Source: Acidimicrobiia bacterium
GTDB lineage: Bacteria > Actinomycetota > Acidimicrobiia > IMCC26256
Direction of reading: 5' to 3'
DNA length: 5,734 nucleotides
Assembly (NCBI GenBank): GCA_023262065.1
Contig: JALRDW010000283.1
Coordinates: forward strand, 1-5,734
A program made the translations under genes and the position numbers. Below the pieces are notes generated by a model. It saw only the letters and a program-made list of their open reading frames with translations. It was not told the DNA's origin and made no database searches. Position 1 is the first letter of the stretch. The number at the start of each line of letters is the position of its first letter. Shown one piece after another: positions 1 to 5,701 of this stretch.

Positions 1-393
1 ATGCGCGTCGGTCACGAGGTTCTCGGGCTGCCAGGTCAGATCCTCATGGTGGGCGAGGCGGTACCCGACGTCGTCCGTGAGGACCGCCATCGTGCGGTCG
101 ATCCAGGACGCGGTGCCCTCCGGCCCCACGATCGTGAGCGGGAGCGGGGCGAACGACTGGATCCACCGGGTCGTGATGACGTCGTTGACGTCGGTGGTGT
201 GGTCGCTGTGGAGGTGGGTGAGGAGGAGGGCGTCGAGCATGCCGGGCGCGACCATGGCGGCGGCGAGTCGCATGAGCACCCCGCGTCCGGCGTCGAAGAG
301 CAGGTGCTTGCCTCCGGTCCGTACGAGGGTGGCCGGACCGGCCCGGTTGGGATCGGGGAGCGGGGAGCCCGTGCCGAGGGTGGTGACGATCAT
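1..393 (-). CDS. MBL-fold metallo-hydrolase (RNase Z / arylsulfatase-like), N-terminal part, cut by window edge
   Basis: Only the first 131 residues are present; the frame is still open at base 1. The start is MIVTTLGTGSPLPDPNRAG, the usual first strand of RNase Z/arylsulfatase-like metallo-beta-lactamase-fold proteins. LLFDAGRG follows at residues 31-38 and the zinc-binding THLHSDH motif at 59-65 (H60, H62, D64, H65). IVGPEGT at 88-94 is also typical of the group. The remaining metal ligands would lie beyond the edge. The ATG at 393 is fixed by GAGGAG at 399-404, five bases upstream, which overlaps the TGA of the preceding dehalogenase gene. The gap between the two genes is 9 bp, so this is the third gene of a leftward operon. 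Fold and metal site are clear. The substrate is not: true tRNase Z, a sulfatase, or a lactone or ester hydrolase acting near the dehalogenase are all open. No signal peptide is seen, so a cytoplasmic location is inferred. Confidence 0.88.
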   Translation of the reverse strand, partial: MIVTTLGTGSPLPDPNRAGPATLVRTGGKHLLFDAGRGVLMRLAAAMVAPGMLDALLLTHLHSDHTTDVNDVITTRWIQSFAPLPLTIVGPEGTASWIDRTMAVLTDDVGYRLAHHEDLTWQPENLVTDAH

Positions 394-398
394 GGGTG

Positions 399-404
399 CT
401 CCTC
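399..404 (-). promoter_or_regulatory. Ribosome binding site of the MBL-fold gene, overlapping the upstream stop
   Basis: On the minus strand GAGGAG lies five bases before the ATG at 393, and its first bases are part of the TGA stop of the dehalogenase gene. The arrangement fixes the start of the MBL gene and implies translational coupling. Confidence 0.75.
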
Positions 405-1320
405 AGGAGGCGTCGGTACGGACGAACGTGTCGATGATCTCCACGAGGCGCTCCGGCGCGTCCTCCTGGATGAAGTGGTTGGCGCCCTCGATCTCGATGT
501 GGTCGAGGCCCTGGGCGCCCGGGATCAGCCGCTGCAGCTTGCGGTGCGCGCCCGGCTTGTAGGCGACCATGTCGGCGGTCCCGAACACGGTGAGGAACGG
601 CTTCGTCCACTGTTCGAGGTAGGTCCAGGTCTCCCGGCACTGCGGTACACCCGGGTTGTCGGGCTGCACCGGGATGAGCAGGGGGAACTCGAGTGCGCTG
701 GCCTGGTAGCGCTTGTCGGGGAACGGCGCGTCGTAGGCGGCGACCTCGGCATCCGAGAGCGGTCGGGTCACGCCGCCGCGCACGAGCGCGCCGATGGGGA
801 GTTCGTCGGCCGCCTGACTGAAGTCGAGCCACTGCTGCATGAACGCGTTGACGCCCTCGCCCACGGGCAATCCCGTGTTCGACGCGACGACACGGCTGAA
901 CCGGTCCCCCTCGCGGGCGAGCACGTTGAGCGCGATCGTGCCACCCCAGTCCTGGCAGTACAGCGTGATGTCCGAGAGGTCGTTCGCCACGAGCCACTGG
1001 GTCACGAGGTCCACGTGCCGGGCCAGGGTGAAGAACCGGCGATCGGTCGGCTTGTCCGATCGGCCGAGACCCATGAGGTCGAGCGCGAGCACCCGGTGGC
1101 CCCGCGCCGCCAGCCCGCGCACCATGTGGCGGTGCAGGTAGGACCAGGACGGATTGCCGTGCATCAGGAGCACGGGCGCGGCGTCGCCGGGTCCCTCGTC
1201 GATGTGGTGGAACCGCAGCACCGTGCCGTCATCGGCGGTGACCGCGGTGTGGTGCGGCTCGAAGTCGTAGTCGGGGAGCCCGACGAAGCACTCGTCCGGG
1301 GTGCGCAGGACCTCGACCAC
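403..1320 (-). CDS. dhmA: Haloalkane dehalogenase, subfamily I (DhlA/DhmA type)
   Basis: A cytoplasmic alpha/beta-hydrolase of 305 residues that would hydrolyse the carbon-halogen bond of haloalkanes to an alcohol, halide and a proton. The sequence opens MVEVLRTPDE, as in mycobacterial subfamily-I enzymes. It has the HGNPSWSYL oxyanion segment at 54-62 and the nucleophile elbow CQDWGG, with Asp124 followed by the halide-binding Trp125. The cap domain carries Trp164 (QQWLDFSQ), at the position of the second halide-binding Trp of this subfamily, and DAPFPDKRYQA at 197-207. The catalytic acid is Asp250 (FGTAD) and the base His282 (GANHFIQED). All five key positions are present, and both Trp residues argue against an epoxide hydrolase. 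The start is GTG, 2 bp after the stop of the upstream gene; only a weak GAGG lies about 13 bases upstream, so coupling is likely. Substrate range cannot be read from the sequence. The symbol follows the family name. Confidence 0.92.
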   Translation of the reverse strand: MVEVLRTPDECFVGLPDYDFEPHHTAVTADDGTVLRFHHIDEGPGDAAPVLLMHGNPSWSYLHRHMVRGLAARGHRVLALDLMGLGRSDKPTDRRFFTLARHVDLVTQWLVANDLSDITLYCQDWGGTIALNVLAREGDRFSRVVASNTGLPVGEGVNAFMQQWLDFSQAADELPIGALVRGGVTRPLSDAEVAAYDAPFPDKRYQASALEFPLLIPVQPDNPGVPQCRETWTYLEQWTKPFLTVFGTADMVAYKPGAHRKLQRLIPGAQGLDHIEIEGANHFIQEDAPERLVEIIDTFVRTDAS

Positions 1321-1322
1321 GG

Positions 1323-2015
1323 TCAGCGGGCCGCCTCGATCGTCTCGACGAGCCGATCGACCCGGGGCTCGGCGAGCACCACGACGATCTGCTCCTCGAC
1401 GCCGGCGAGGTCGACGAGGGCGTCCACGGCTCCGGCGCGCACGCGGTCGAACCGGACATCGTTCCAGGTCCGTTCGTCACCGAGGATCACGCCGTCGACA
1501 CCGAAGTGGGCGACCGGGGTCACGCCGTCCGGGTCGGCGGCCGCGCCACCCTCGGCGACGCGGCGGACGCGCAGGACGAGTGCGCCGTCGGCCGCGGTGC
1601 CGGGCCCGGTCGCCACGGGCTCGGTGCCCATGACGATCGTGAACTCCATCCCGGCCTCCTTGTGCTCGTGCTGGACCTTGAAGTCGTCCCGCTGCTGCAT
1701 CGCGAAGAACGCGGCACGCGTCGGGTAGTCGACGATGCCGATGCGGTCCCAGGCCGGCGTCCCGGCGGGCTGCTCGGCGACGGAGGCGAGGAAGGCGGCA
1801 GTGGCCCCGACCGCAGCGAGCGGCCCGAGCGGGGCGTACTTGTCGTCGGCGGCCTCACCCGAGATCTGCTCGGCGTTGCCGTCCGCGTACTGCGCGACCC
1901 GGTGGTACTTCATGAGGTTGAGCATCCAGACGTGGCCGTCCTCCTCGGCGGGGAGGTGGAGCCAGCGCCCCGCGGTCTCGACGTTGATCTGCCCGTAAGC
2001 GGGGGACTTCGCCAT
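1323..2015 (-). CDS. DUF1330-like two-domain dimeric alpha/beta-barrel protein
   Basis: 230 residues, no signal peptide or membrane segment, so probably cytoplasmic. The N-terminal half reads HVWMLNLMKYHRVAQYADG at 28-46, then WDRIGIVDYPTRAAFFAMQQ at 89-108 and FTIVMGTEP at 125-133. This is the strand-helix-strand layout of a DUF1330/EthD-like ferredoxin-fold barrel unit. The C-terminal half (about 145-226) seems to repeat it: GALVLRVRRVA, then TWNDVRFDRVRAGAVDAL at 183-200 and EEQIVVVLAEP at 207-217. The protein may thus form within one chain the barrel that relatives build as dimers. The start is ATG, with GAGAGG at 2021-2026 five bases upstream. The frame stays open well upstream, but that stretch is low-complexity antisense sequence. 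It is the first gene of the operon with the haloalkane dehalogenase. No function is established; handling a dehalogenation product or a small reactive substrate is speculation. Confidence 0.75.
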   Translation of the reverse strand: MAKSPAYGQINVETAGRWLHLPAEEDGHVWMLNLMKYHRVAQYADGNAEQISGEAADDKYAPLGPLAAVGATAAFLASVAEQPAGTPAWDRIGIVDYPTRAAFFAMQQRDDFKVQHEHKEAGMEFTIVMGTEPVATGPGTAADGALVLRVRRVAEGGAAADPDGVTPVAHFGVDGVILGDERTWNDVRFDRVRAGAVDALVDLAGVEEQIVVVLAEPRVDRLVETIEAAR

Positions 2016-2020
2016 GGTCG

Positions 2021-2026
2021 CCTCTC
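2021..2026 (-). promoter_or_regulatory. Ribosome binding site that fixes the DUF1330-like start
   Basis: GAGAGG on the minus strand, five bases before the ATG at 2015. It decides between this start and the much longer open frame that continues upstream without protein-like sequence. Confidence 0.65.
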
Positions 2027-2062
2027 GTCGTGCGTCGAGCCGGTGCACTGCGTGCGCCCGGC

Positions 2063-2091
2063 GGGTATCGGCAGTCTGTCTGCCAATACCC
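2063..2091 (+). promoter_or_regulatory. 29 bp near-perfect palindrome, probable operator
   Basis: The arms GGGTATCGGCAG (2063-2074) and CTGCCAATACCC (2080-2091) are inverted repeats matching at 11 of 12 positions, separated by the five bases TCTGT. It lies in the 195 bp region between the divergent DUF1330-like and dsbB genes, about 50 bp upstream of the former's ATG. Its size and symmetry fit a dimeric repressor of the TetR or a similar family; no regulator gene is in the window. If the minus-strand promoter at 2109-2140 is real, this site would fall just downstream of its start point, a typical repression position. As RNA it would also form a hairpin in the leader, so attenuation cannot be excluded. 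Confidence 0.6.
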
Positions 2092-2108
2092 TCGCGACGC
2101 AAGGGCAC

Positions 2109-2140
2109 CGGGAACGCGGCGCGGCTCCCGACCGTTCCCG
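2109..2140 (+). promoter_or_regulatory. Candidate symmetric ECF-sigma-type divergent promoter
   Basis: CGGGAACG (2109-2116) and CGTTCCCG (2133-2140) are perfect 8 bp inverted repeats 16 bases apart. On the plus strand GGGAAC (2110-2115), 17 bases, then CGTT (2133-2136) matches the general form of actinobacterial SigR/SigH-type promoters, whose -35 is GGGAAY and -10 is CGTT with 16-18 bases between. Because the element is symmetric, the minus strand reads GGGAAC-N17-CGTT as well. The plus copy would start RNA roughly 65-70 bases before the dsbB GTG; the minus copy roughly 90 before the DUF1330-like ATG. A sigma factor responding to thiol or disulfide stress would suit the dsbB-thioredoxin pair. 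It could instead be a chance match or a second dimeric operator. Confidence 0.4.
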
Positions 2141-2194
2141 CCGCAGAGCCGCTCGTCGCTCGGCCGTCGGGCCAAGATGGGGATCGGACCGACC

Positions 2195-2200
2195 GGGAGG
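2195..2200 (+). promoter_or_regulatory. Ribosome binding site favouring the GTG start of dsbB
   Basis: GGGAGG ends ten bases before the GTG at 2211 but 28 bases before the first ATG at 2229, so it supports the GTG start. Confidence 0.55.
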
Positions 2201-2210
2201 ACGCGGACGC

Positions 2211-2780
2211 GTGGACCGCTTCGACTTCATGACCAACCTGTTCGTGATCCTGACCCTCGTGGCGGTGGCCGCCGTGGGGGCCGGGATGGTCCTCGCGGTC
2301 GGCGGTGCGTTCGTCGCGCCGCTGCGCCGGGCCCGGACGGCGGTCGTCGCACTCATCGGTCCCGAGGCCCGCCGCCTCGCGTTCGCGGTCGCGCTGGTCT
2401 GCACCCTCGGCAGCCTCTACTACTCGGAGATCGAGGGGTTCACCCCCTGCCGCCTGTGCTGGTACCAGCGGATCTGCATGTTCCCGCTCGTGGTCGTGCT
2501 CGGTGTGGGCGCGTGGAAGCGGGATCCGTTCACCCGGCTCACCTCGCTGCCGTTCATCGTGTGCGGACTCGGGGTGTCGACCTGGCACTTCCTCCTCGAG
2601 CGCTACCCGACCCTCGAGGGAGACTCCTGCGGCCTCGCGGTGAAGTGCTCGGTGCCATGGTTCACCGAACTCGGGTTCATCACGCTGGCGTTCATGTGCC
2701 TGAGTGGCATGGCCCTCATCGGTACGCTGCTGCTCGCCGATCGCGCGAACGAGCGCGCATCCCAGGAGGTCACGGCGTGA
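2211..2780 (+). CDS. dsbB: DsbB/BdbC-like disulfide bond formation membrane protein
   Basis: An integral membrane protein of 189 residues that would reoxidise a periplasmic-type thioredoxin-fold partner and pass electrons to quinone. The family signature is PCRLCWYQRICMFPL at 79-93: C80 and C83 are the quinone-side CxxC pair, in the CxLCWYQR context typical of BdbC-type proteins. The second pair is C140 and C146 in the outer loop (DSCGLAVKCS). Hydrophobic segments lie at about 8-32, 55-72, 87-101, 112-128 and 151-175. The first is extra: BdbC proteins are usually near 140 residues with four helices. Four further cysteines (64, 89, 118, 163) sit in or near membrane segments. The GTG is chosen because of GGGAGG at 2195-2200; the ATG at 2229 is the alternative and would lose six residues. 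Its TGA overlaps the start of the thioredoxin-fold gene. Many actinobacteria use VKOR instead of DsbB for this step. Confidence 0.85.
   Translation: MDRFDFMTNLFVILTLVAVAAVGAGMVLAVGGAFVAPLRRARTAVVALIGPEARRLAFAVALVCTLGSLYYSEIEGFTPCRLCWYQRICMFPLVVVLGVGAWKRDPFTRLTSLPFIVCGLGVSTWHFLLERYPTLEGDSCGLAVKCSVPWFTELGFITLAFMCLSGMALIGTLLLADRANERASQEVTA
2764..2770 (+). promoter_or_regulatory. Strong Shine-Dalgarno inside the 3' end of dsbB
   Basis: AGGAGGT lies six bases before the GTG at 2777 and within the last codons of dsbB. It fixes the downstream start and rules out the GTG at 2781, which is in another frame. Confidence 0.85.
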
Positions 2781-3460
2781 GTGCCAACCGAGCCCGCAAC
2801 ACCCGGTCGTGGCTGTGGCCGGCCATCATCACCGGGGTCGCCATCGTCGTCGTGCTGGCCTTCGTGCTCTCGAGCGGTGGCGGGGGCGACAACGGAGGGA
2901 CCACCACGACCACGAGCGCGAACGGCGGCGAGATCGCGAAGCAGGTCACGGTCGAGGGCGCGGCACTGCCCGAGTACACGTCGCCGACCGGCGACCCGGC
3001 GATCGGCGACGCCGCGCCGAAGCTCATCGGGAACAACTTCGCCGGCGCGCCGCTCACGGTCGGCGGGGCCTCCGGCGAGCCGCAGCTCGTCGTGTTCGTC
3101 GCCCACTGGTGCCCGCACTGCCAGCGCGAGGTGCCGATCATCGTGCGCCTCGCCGAGCGCGGCACCTTCGAGGGGGTCGAGCTCAGCGCCGTGGCCACCG
3201 GCACGAGTGCCGAGGCTCCCAACTACCCGCCGTCGAGCTGGCTCGAGCGGGTCGGGTGGGAGGCCCCCGTGCTGGTCGACACCGCGGACCAGACCGCTGC
3301 GAAGGCGTACGGACTCTCGTCCTACCCGTACCTCGTCTTCATCGACCCCGACGGCACCGTCGTCGGTCGGTGGGCGGGCGAGATGGGCGAGTCGGACCTC
3401 GAAGCCGTCGTCGAGGCGTTCAAGGCGGGCACGACCCCGCTGCCGTTCCCCGCGGGCTGA
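2777..3460 (+). CDS. Membrane-anchored thioredoxin-fold oxidoreductase with CPHC active site (TlpA/DsbA-like)
   Basis: 227 residues, predicted partner of the DsbB-like protein. The N-terminus is basic (MSANRARNTR), followed by one hydrophobic segment at 14-32 and a Gly/Thr-rich linker at about 34-51. This fits a signal anchor holding the domain outside the membrane. The thioredoxin fold follows: QLVVFVAHWCPHC, with active-site C112 and C115, and the cis-proline loop SSYPYLVFIDPDGTVVG with P184. The spacing and the absence of a long helical insertion resemble TlpA/ResA proteins, while the Pro-His dipeptide between the cysteines is that of oxidising DsbA. It is therefore more likely a thiol oxidase than a reductase; this is inference. 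The GTG start overlaps the dsbB stop (GTGA) behind a near-ideal AGGAGGT, so the two are coupled. Substrates could be secreted proteins or cytochrome c maturation. Confidence 0.87.
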   Translation: MSANRARNTRSWLWPAIITGVAIVVVLAFVLSSGGGGDNGGTTTTTSANGGEIAKQVTVEGAALPEYTSPTGDPAIGDAAPKLIGNNFAGAPLTVGGASGEPQLVVFVAHWCPHCQREVPIIVRLAERGTFEGVELSAVATGTSAEAPNYPPSSWLERVGWEAPVLVDTADQTAAKAYGLSSYPYLVFIDPDGTVVGRWAGEMGESDLEAVVEAFKAGTTPLPFPAG

Positions 3461-3482
3461 CCGCGACGGGCGGGCTCGTGCC

Positions 3483-4937
3483 TCAGCGGCTGCGTGCCGC
3501 GGACTCGCCGGCCATGCGCCCGAAGAACGAGCCGTCGCCGAGGCTGATGCCGGAGACGTAGCCGTGGGCCGCGATGCCGGCGGTGGTGCGGCCGGCCGCG
3601 TAGAGGCCCGGCACCGGCGCGCCCTGCGCGTCGAGCACCCGTGATGCGGGATCGGTCGTGAGTCCGCCGAGTGTGAAGGTCGCGTAGATCGCCTTCGACT
3701 CGACCCGCAGGTCGATCGCCCCGAGCGGCGGCCGGAGGGGCACGAGGAACTCCGGCTCCTTGTGCCATTCGGGGTCCTCGCCCCGCTCCGCCCCGGCGTT
3801 GTAGGCGGCGATCGTCTCGGCGAGCGCGTCCGGCGGCACGCCGATGTCGGCTGCGAGTTCCTCAGGCGTCTCGGCCGCCCACTGGATGCGCATGCCCACG
3901 AAGTTGACCTCGAAGGTGTCCTCACTCACGATCATGAAGATGTCGCCGCCCCGCCCGGCGAGCGCCTCGTGGCCGATGCGCCCGGTGTAGGTGTCCTCGT
4001 TGATGAACCGGCGGCCGTCGCGTCCCACGAGGATGTTGCGGGCCATCCGGTGCGGCGGCCCGATCGGGAGCGCGCACTCGAACGAGCCCATGCGGGTGGA
4101 TGCGGCGCCCGCGCCCCAGCCGAGGCGGATGCCACGGCCGTCGTCGTTGTCCTGGCCGACCCGCCACGCCGGGAACGGCCGGCCGGCGTCGGGGCAGTGC
4201 TCGGCCACCATGTCCTCGTTGAAGATGAAGCCGCCTGCGGCGAGCACGACGCCCCCGTGGGCCCGCACCGTGACGTCGCGTCCGTCGAGGCGGACGATCG
4301 ATCCGACCACCCGATCCTCGTCCACGACGAGCCGTTCGACCCGGGCGTCCGTGTGCACCTGCACTGCGGTCGCCGCGAGCGCGGCGCCGAGACGCTCCAT
4401 GATGAAGCCGCCCGCGGTGTCGGGGAACTCGGGGTGATGGCCGCGTGGCACGACGTCGGCGATCCCGTTGAACGGCCAGGAGTCCTCGCCCCCGGAGAAG
4501 CAGAGCCCGGCGTCGGTGACCGGCTCGCGGTTCGGCTCGTCGCAGAACTCGGCCTTGAACGGCACGCCGTGGTCGACGAGCCAGTGGTAGTGGGCGACCG
4601 AGCCCTCGCAGTAGGCCCGCACCTTGTCGGCGTCCGCGTCGGGGCCGCAGGCGGCGAGCAGGAACCGCTCCATGTTCTCCGGGGTGTCGTGGAACCCGAG
4701 CGCCTCCTGGATCGGCGTGCCGCCACCGAGGTAGATGAGCCCACCCGACAGGGCCGAGGTGCCGCCGGGACCGCCGGCCCGCTCGAAGGCCATGACGTGT
4801 GCTCCGGCCTCGGAGGCGCTGATCGCGGCGCAGGTCCCGGCGATGCCGAGACCGACCACGGCGACGTCGGTCTCGAGGTCCCAGACGTCGACGCGGCTCG
4901 CGTCGAGCGGGGCGATGGGGCCGGTGTGCTCGCTCAC
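3483..4937 (-). CDS. FAD-dependent oxidoreductase, fumarate reductase / 3-ketosteroid delta1-dehydrogenase superfamily
   Basis: 484 residues, no signal peptide. The N-terminal Rossmann motif DVAVVGLGIAGTCAAI has G29, G31 and G34, with the ribose-binding Glu at 52, then GGPGGTSALSGG at 55-66. The middle holds the substrate domain, and GRRFINEDTYTGRIG at 308-322 is typical of the superfamily. The C-terminal FAD segment reads FTLGGLTTD (421-429), VPGLYAAGR (442-450) and HGYVSGISLGDGSFFGR (458-474). Fumarate reductases have an Asn-Arg-Leu-Gly-Gly segment there; here it is GYVSG, so the catalytic Arg is absent. Tyr418 and Tyr460 fall where 3-ketosteroid dehydrogenases have conserved tyrosines, so dehydrogenation or ene-reduction of a ring ketone is plausible but unproven. 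The GTG start overlaps the stop of the upstream LLM gene (GTGA). The frame remains open above it, but only as antiphase sequence of that gene. Convergent with the thioredoxin-fold gene, 22 bp apart. Confidence 0.87.
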   Translation of the reverse strand: MSEHTGPIAPLDASRVDVWDLETDVAVVGLGIAGTCAAISASEAGAHVMAFERAGGPGGTSALSGGLIYLGGGTPIQEALGFHDTPENMERFLLAACGPDADADKVRAYCEGSVAHYHWLVDHGVPFKAEFCDEPNREPVTDAGLCFSGGEDSWPFNGIADVVPRGHHPEFPDTAGGFIMERLGAALAATAVQVHTDARVERLVVDEDRVVGSIVRLDGRDVTVRAHGGVVLAAGGFIFNEDMVAEHCPDAGRPFPAWRVGQDNDDGRGIRLGWGAGAASTRMGSFECALPIGPPHRMARNILVGRDGRRFINEDTYTGRIGHEALAGRGGDIFMIVSEDTFEVNFVGMRIQWAAETPEELAADIGVPPDALAETIAAYNAGAERGEDPEWHKEPEFLVPLRPPLGAIDLRVESKAIYATFTLGGLTTDPASRVLDAQGAPVPGLYAAGRTTAGIAAHGYVSGISLGDGSFFGRMAGESAARSR

Positions 4938-5701
4938 AGCTTCGTGATGACCTCGTCCGCGAACCGGGCGAGTGAGTCGAGCTTCACCGACAGGTCGTTC
5001 GGGTCGCCGCCGTAGAAGTACCACGGCACGGTCTGGAGTTCGGTCACACCCTTGTCCGCGAGGCGCCGGTAACCGTCGAGGTCGAACACGTCGATGCAGA
5101 GCGCGTTCACCTCGAAGGGGAGGTGGTCCCGGCCGTACTCGGTCCGGTAGCGCGTGAGCTCGCCGAGCGCGTGGGTGATCTCCTCCTCGGAGTTCTGCAC
5201 CGAGATCCAGCCGTCGGCGAGGCGTGCGGCCCGGCGGAACCCCGGATCGCTGAGCCCGCCGACGTAGATGGGCACCGCTCGCTCGGGCGCGGGCGACATC
5301 ATGAGACGGTCGAAGTCGTAGTACGTCCCGTGGTACTCGAGGAACTGTGGACCCCCGCCCCCGCAGAGCAGTCGGAGGATCTCGATCATCTCGTCGGCCC
5401 GCTTGCCCCGGGTGCGCATGTCCGTGTGGGTCCAGGTGAACTCCTCGGGGATCCACGACAGGCCGACACCGAGCGCGACGCGCTCACCGGAGAGCACGGC
5501 CATCGACGAGAGTTGCTTGGCGACCATGAGCGGGTCGCGGATCGGCAGCTTGACGACGTTCGTGAGGAACCGGATGCGCTCGGTCACCGCCGCCATCGCC
5601 GCGAAAAAGCCGAAGATCCGCCTGGCGATCAACCGTCCCGACAATCCCCAGACCACGATCGGCGGCCCGTATGAGGTGATGAAGGCCTTCGGCTTCACCA
5701 T
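4934..5701 (-). CDS. LLM-class (luciferase-like) F420-dependent oxidoreductase; N-terminus replaced or lost at ~5600
   Basis: The open frame gives 255 residues, but only about residue 34 onward (bases 4934 to ~5602) looks like the family. From AAMAAVTERIRFLTNV the TIM-barrel pattern is clear: VAKQLSSMAVLSGERVALGVG at 60-80, RTRGKRADEMIEILRLL at 96-112, YHGTYYDFD at 123-131, VPIYVGGLSDPGFRRAARLA at 143-162, then DGWIS. These are hallmarks of actinobacterial F420-dependent luciferase-like monooxygenases or dehydrogenases, which usually run to 280-300 residues. The preceding 33 residues (MVKPKAFITS onward) lack the expected first strand and helix, roughly 60 residues in relatives, and the DNA there codes convincingly on the other strand. 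The ATG at 5701 is therefore probably spurious and the gene 5'-truncated. Its stop overlaps the GTG of the FAD oxidoreductase, so the two enzymes are likely co-translated. Substrate unknown; F420 rather than FMN is a family-based inference. Confidence 0.8.
   Translation of the reverse strand: MVKPKAFITSYGPPIVVWGLSGRLIARRIFGFFAAMAAVTERIRFLTNVVKLPIRDPLMVAKQLSSMAVLSGERVALGVGLSWIPEEFTWTHTDMRTRGKRADEMIEILRLLCGGGGPQFLEYHGTYYDFDRLMMSPAPERAVPIYVGGLSDPGFRRAARLADGWISVQNSEEEITHALGELTRYRTEYGRDHLPFEVNALCIDVFDLDGYRRLADKGVTELQTVPWYFYGGDPNDLSVKLDSLARFADEVITKL
5598..5610. other. Probable sequence junction (assembly chimera or rearrangement breakpoint)
   Basis: Left of here the minus strand codes for a normal LLM oxidoreductase core. 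Right of here the plus strand codes for something else and the minus-strand reading loses family character. Between them is GCCGCGAAAAAGCC, readable as Ala-Ala codons in both proteins, so a short shared GC-rich stretch could have guided the join. By count, GC is 83 of 134 bases (62%) at 5601-5734 against 137 of 200 (68.5%) at 5401-5600. Confidence 0.6.

Noticed and set aside
1..1728. 575-codon open frame on the plus strand, with a further plus frame at 1506-2780 extending upstream of dsbB
   Set aside because: Arg/Gly/Val/Glu-rich low-complexity translation antisense to three recognisable genes; a side effect of high GC. Only 2211-2780 of the second frame is protein-like.
2080..2085. TTGGCA on the minus strand as a sigma-70 -35 box
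   Set aside because: No acceptable -10 sequence at 16-18 bases downstream; it is part of the palindrome arm.
2229..2231. ATG as the start of dsbB
   Set aside because: It is 28 bases from the only good ribosome binding site, while the in-frame GTG at 2211 is ten bases from it. Not excluded.
2016..2588. Upstream extension of the DUF1330-like frame (to 421 codons)
   Set aside because: The added part is rich in His, Arg, Glu and Gly, runs antisense to dsbB, and a ribosome binding site supports the ATG at 2015.
3451..3465. Perfect 5 bp hairpin CGCGG-GCTGA-CCGCG over the stop codon of the thioredoxin-fold gene, a possible terminator between convergent genes
   Set aside because: The stem is short, overlaps the coding end and has no T-run; such stems are expected often at this GC content. 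The 22 bp gap (3461-3482) holds nothing else.
2603..3925. 440-codon open frame on the minus strand
   Set aside because: Ser/Arg/Pro-rich antisense of the thioredoxin-fold gene and out-of-frame FAD oxidoreductase sequence.
3762..5015. 417-codon open frame on the plus strand, and another at 5123-5674
   Set aside because: Both are antisense shadows of the FAD and LLM genes with no recognisable motif.
4938..5456. Extension of the FAD oxidoreductase frame upstream of its GTG
   Set aside because: It is the LLM gene read in the wrong frame; the GxGxxG motif lies 29 residues after the GTG, as expected for a true N-terminus.
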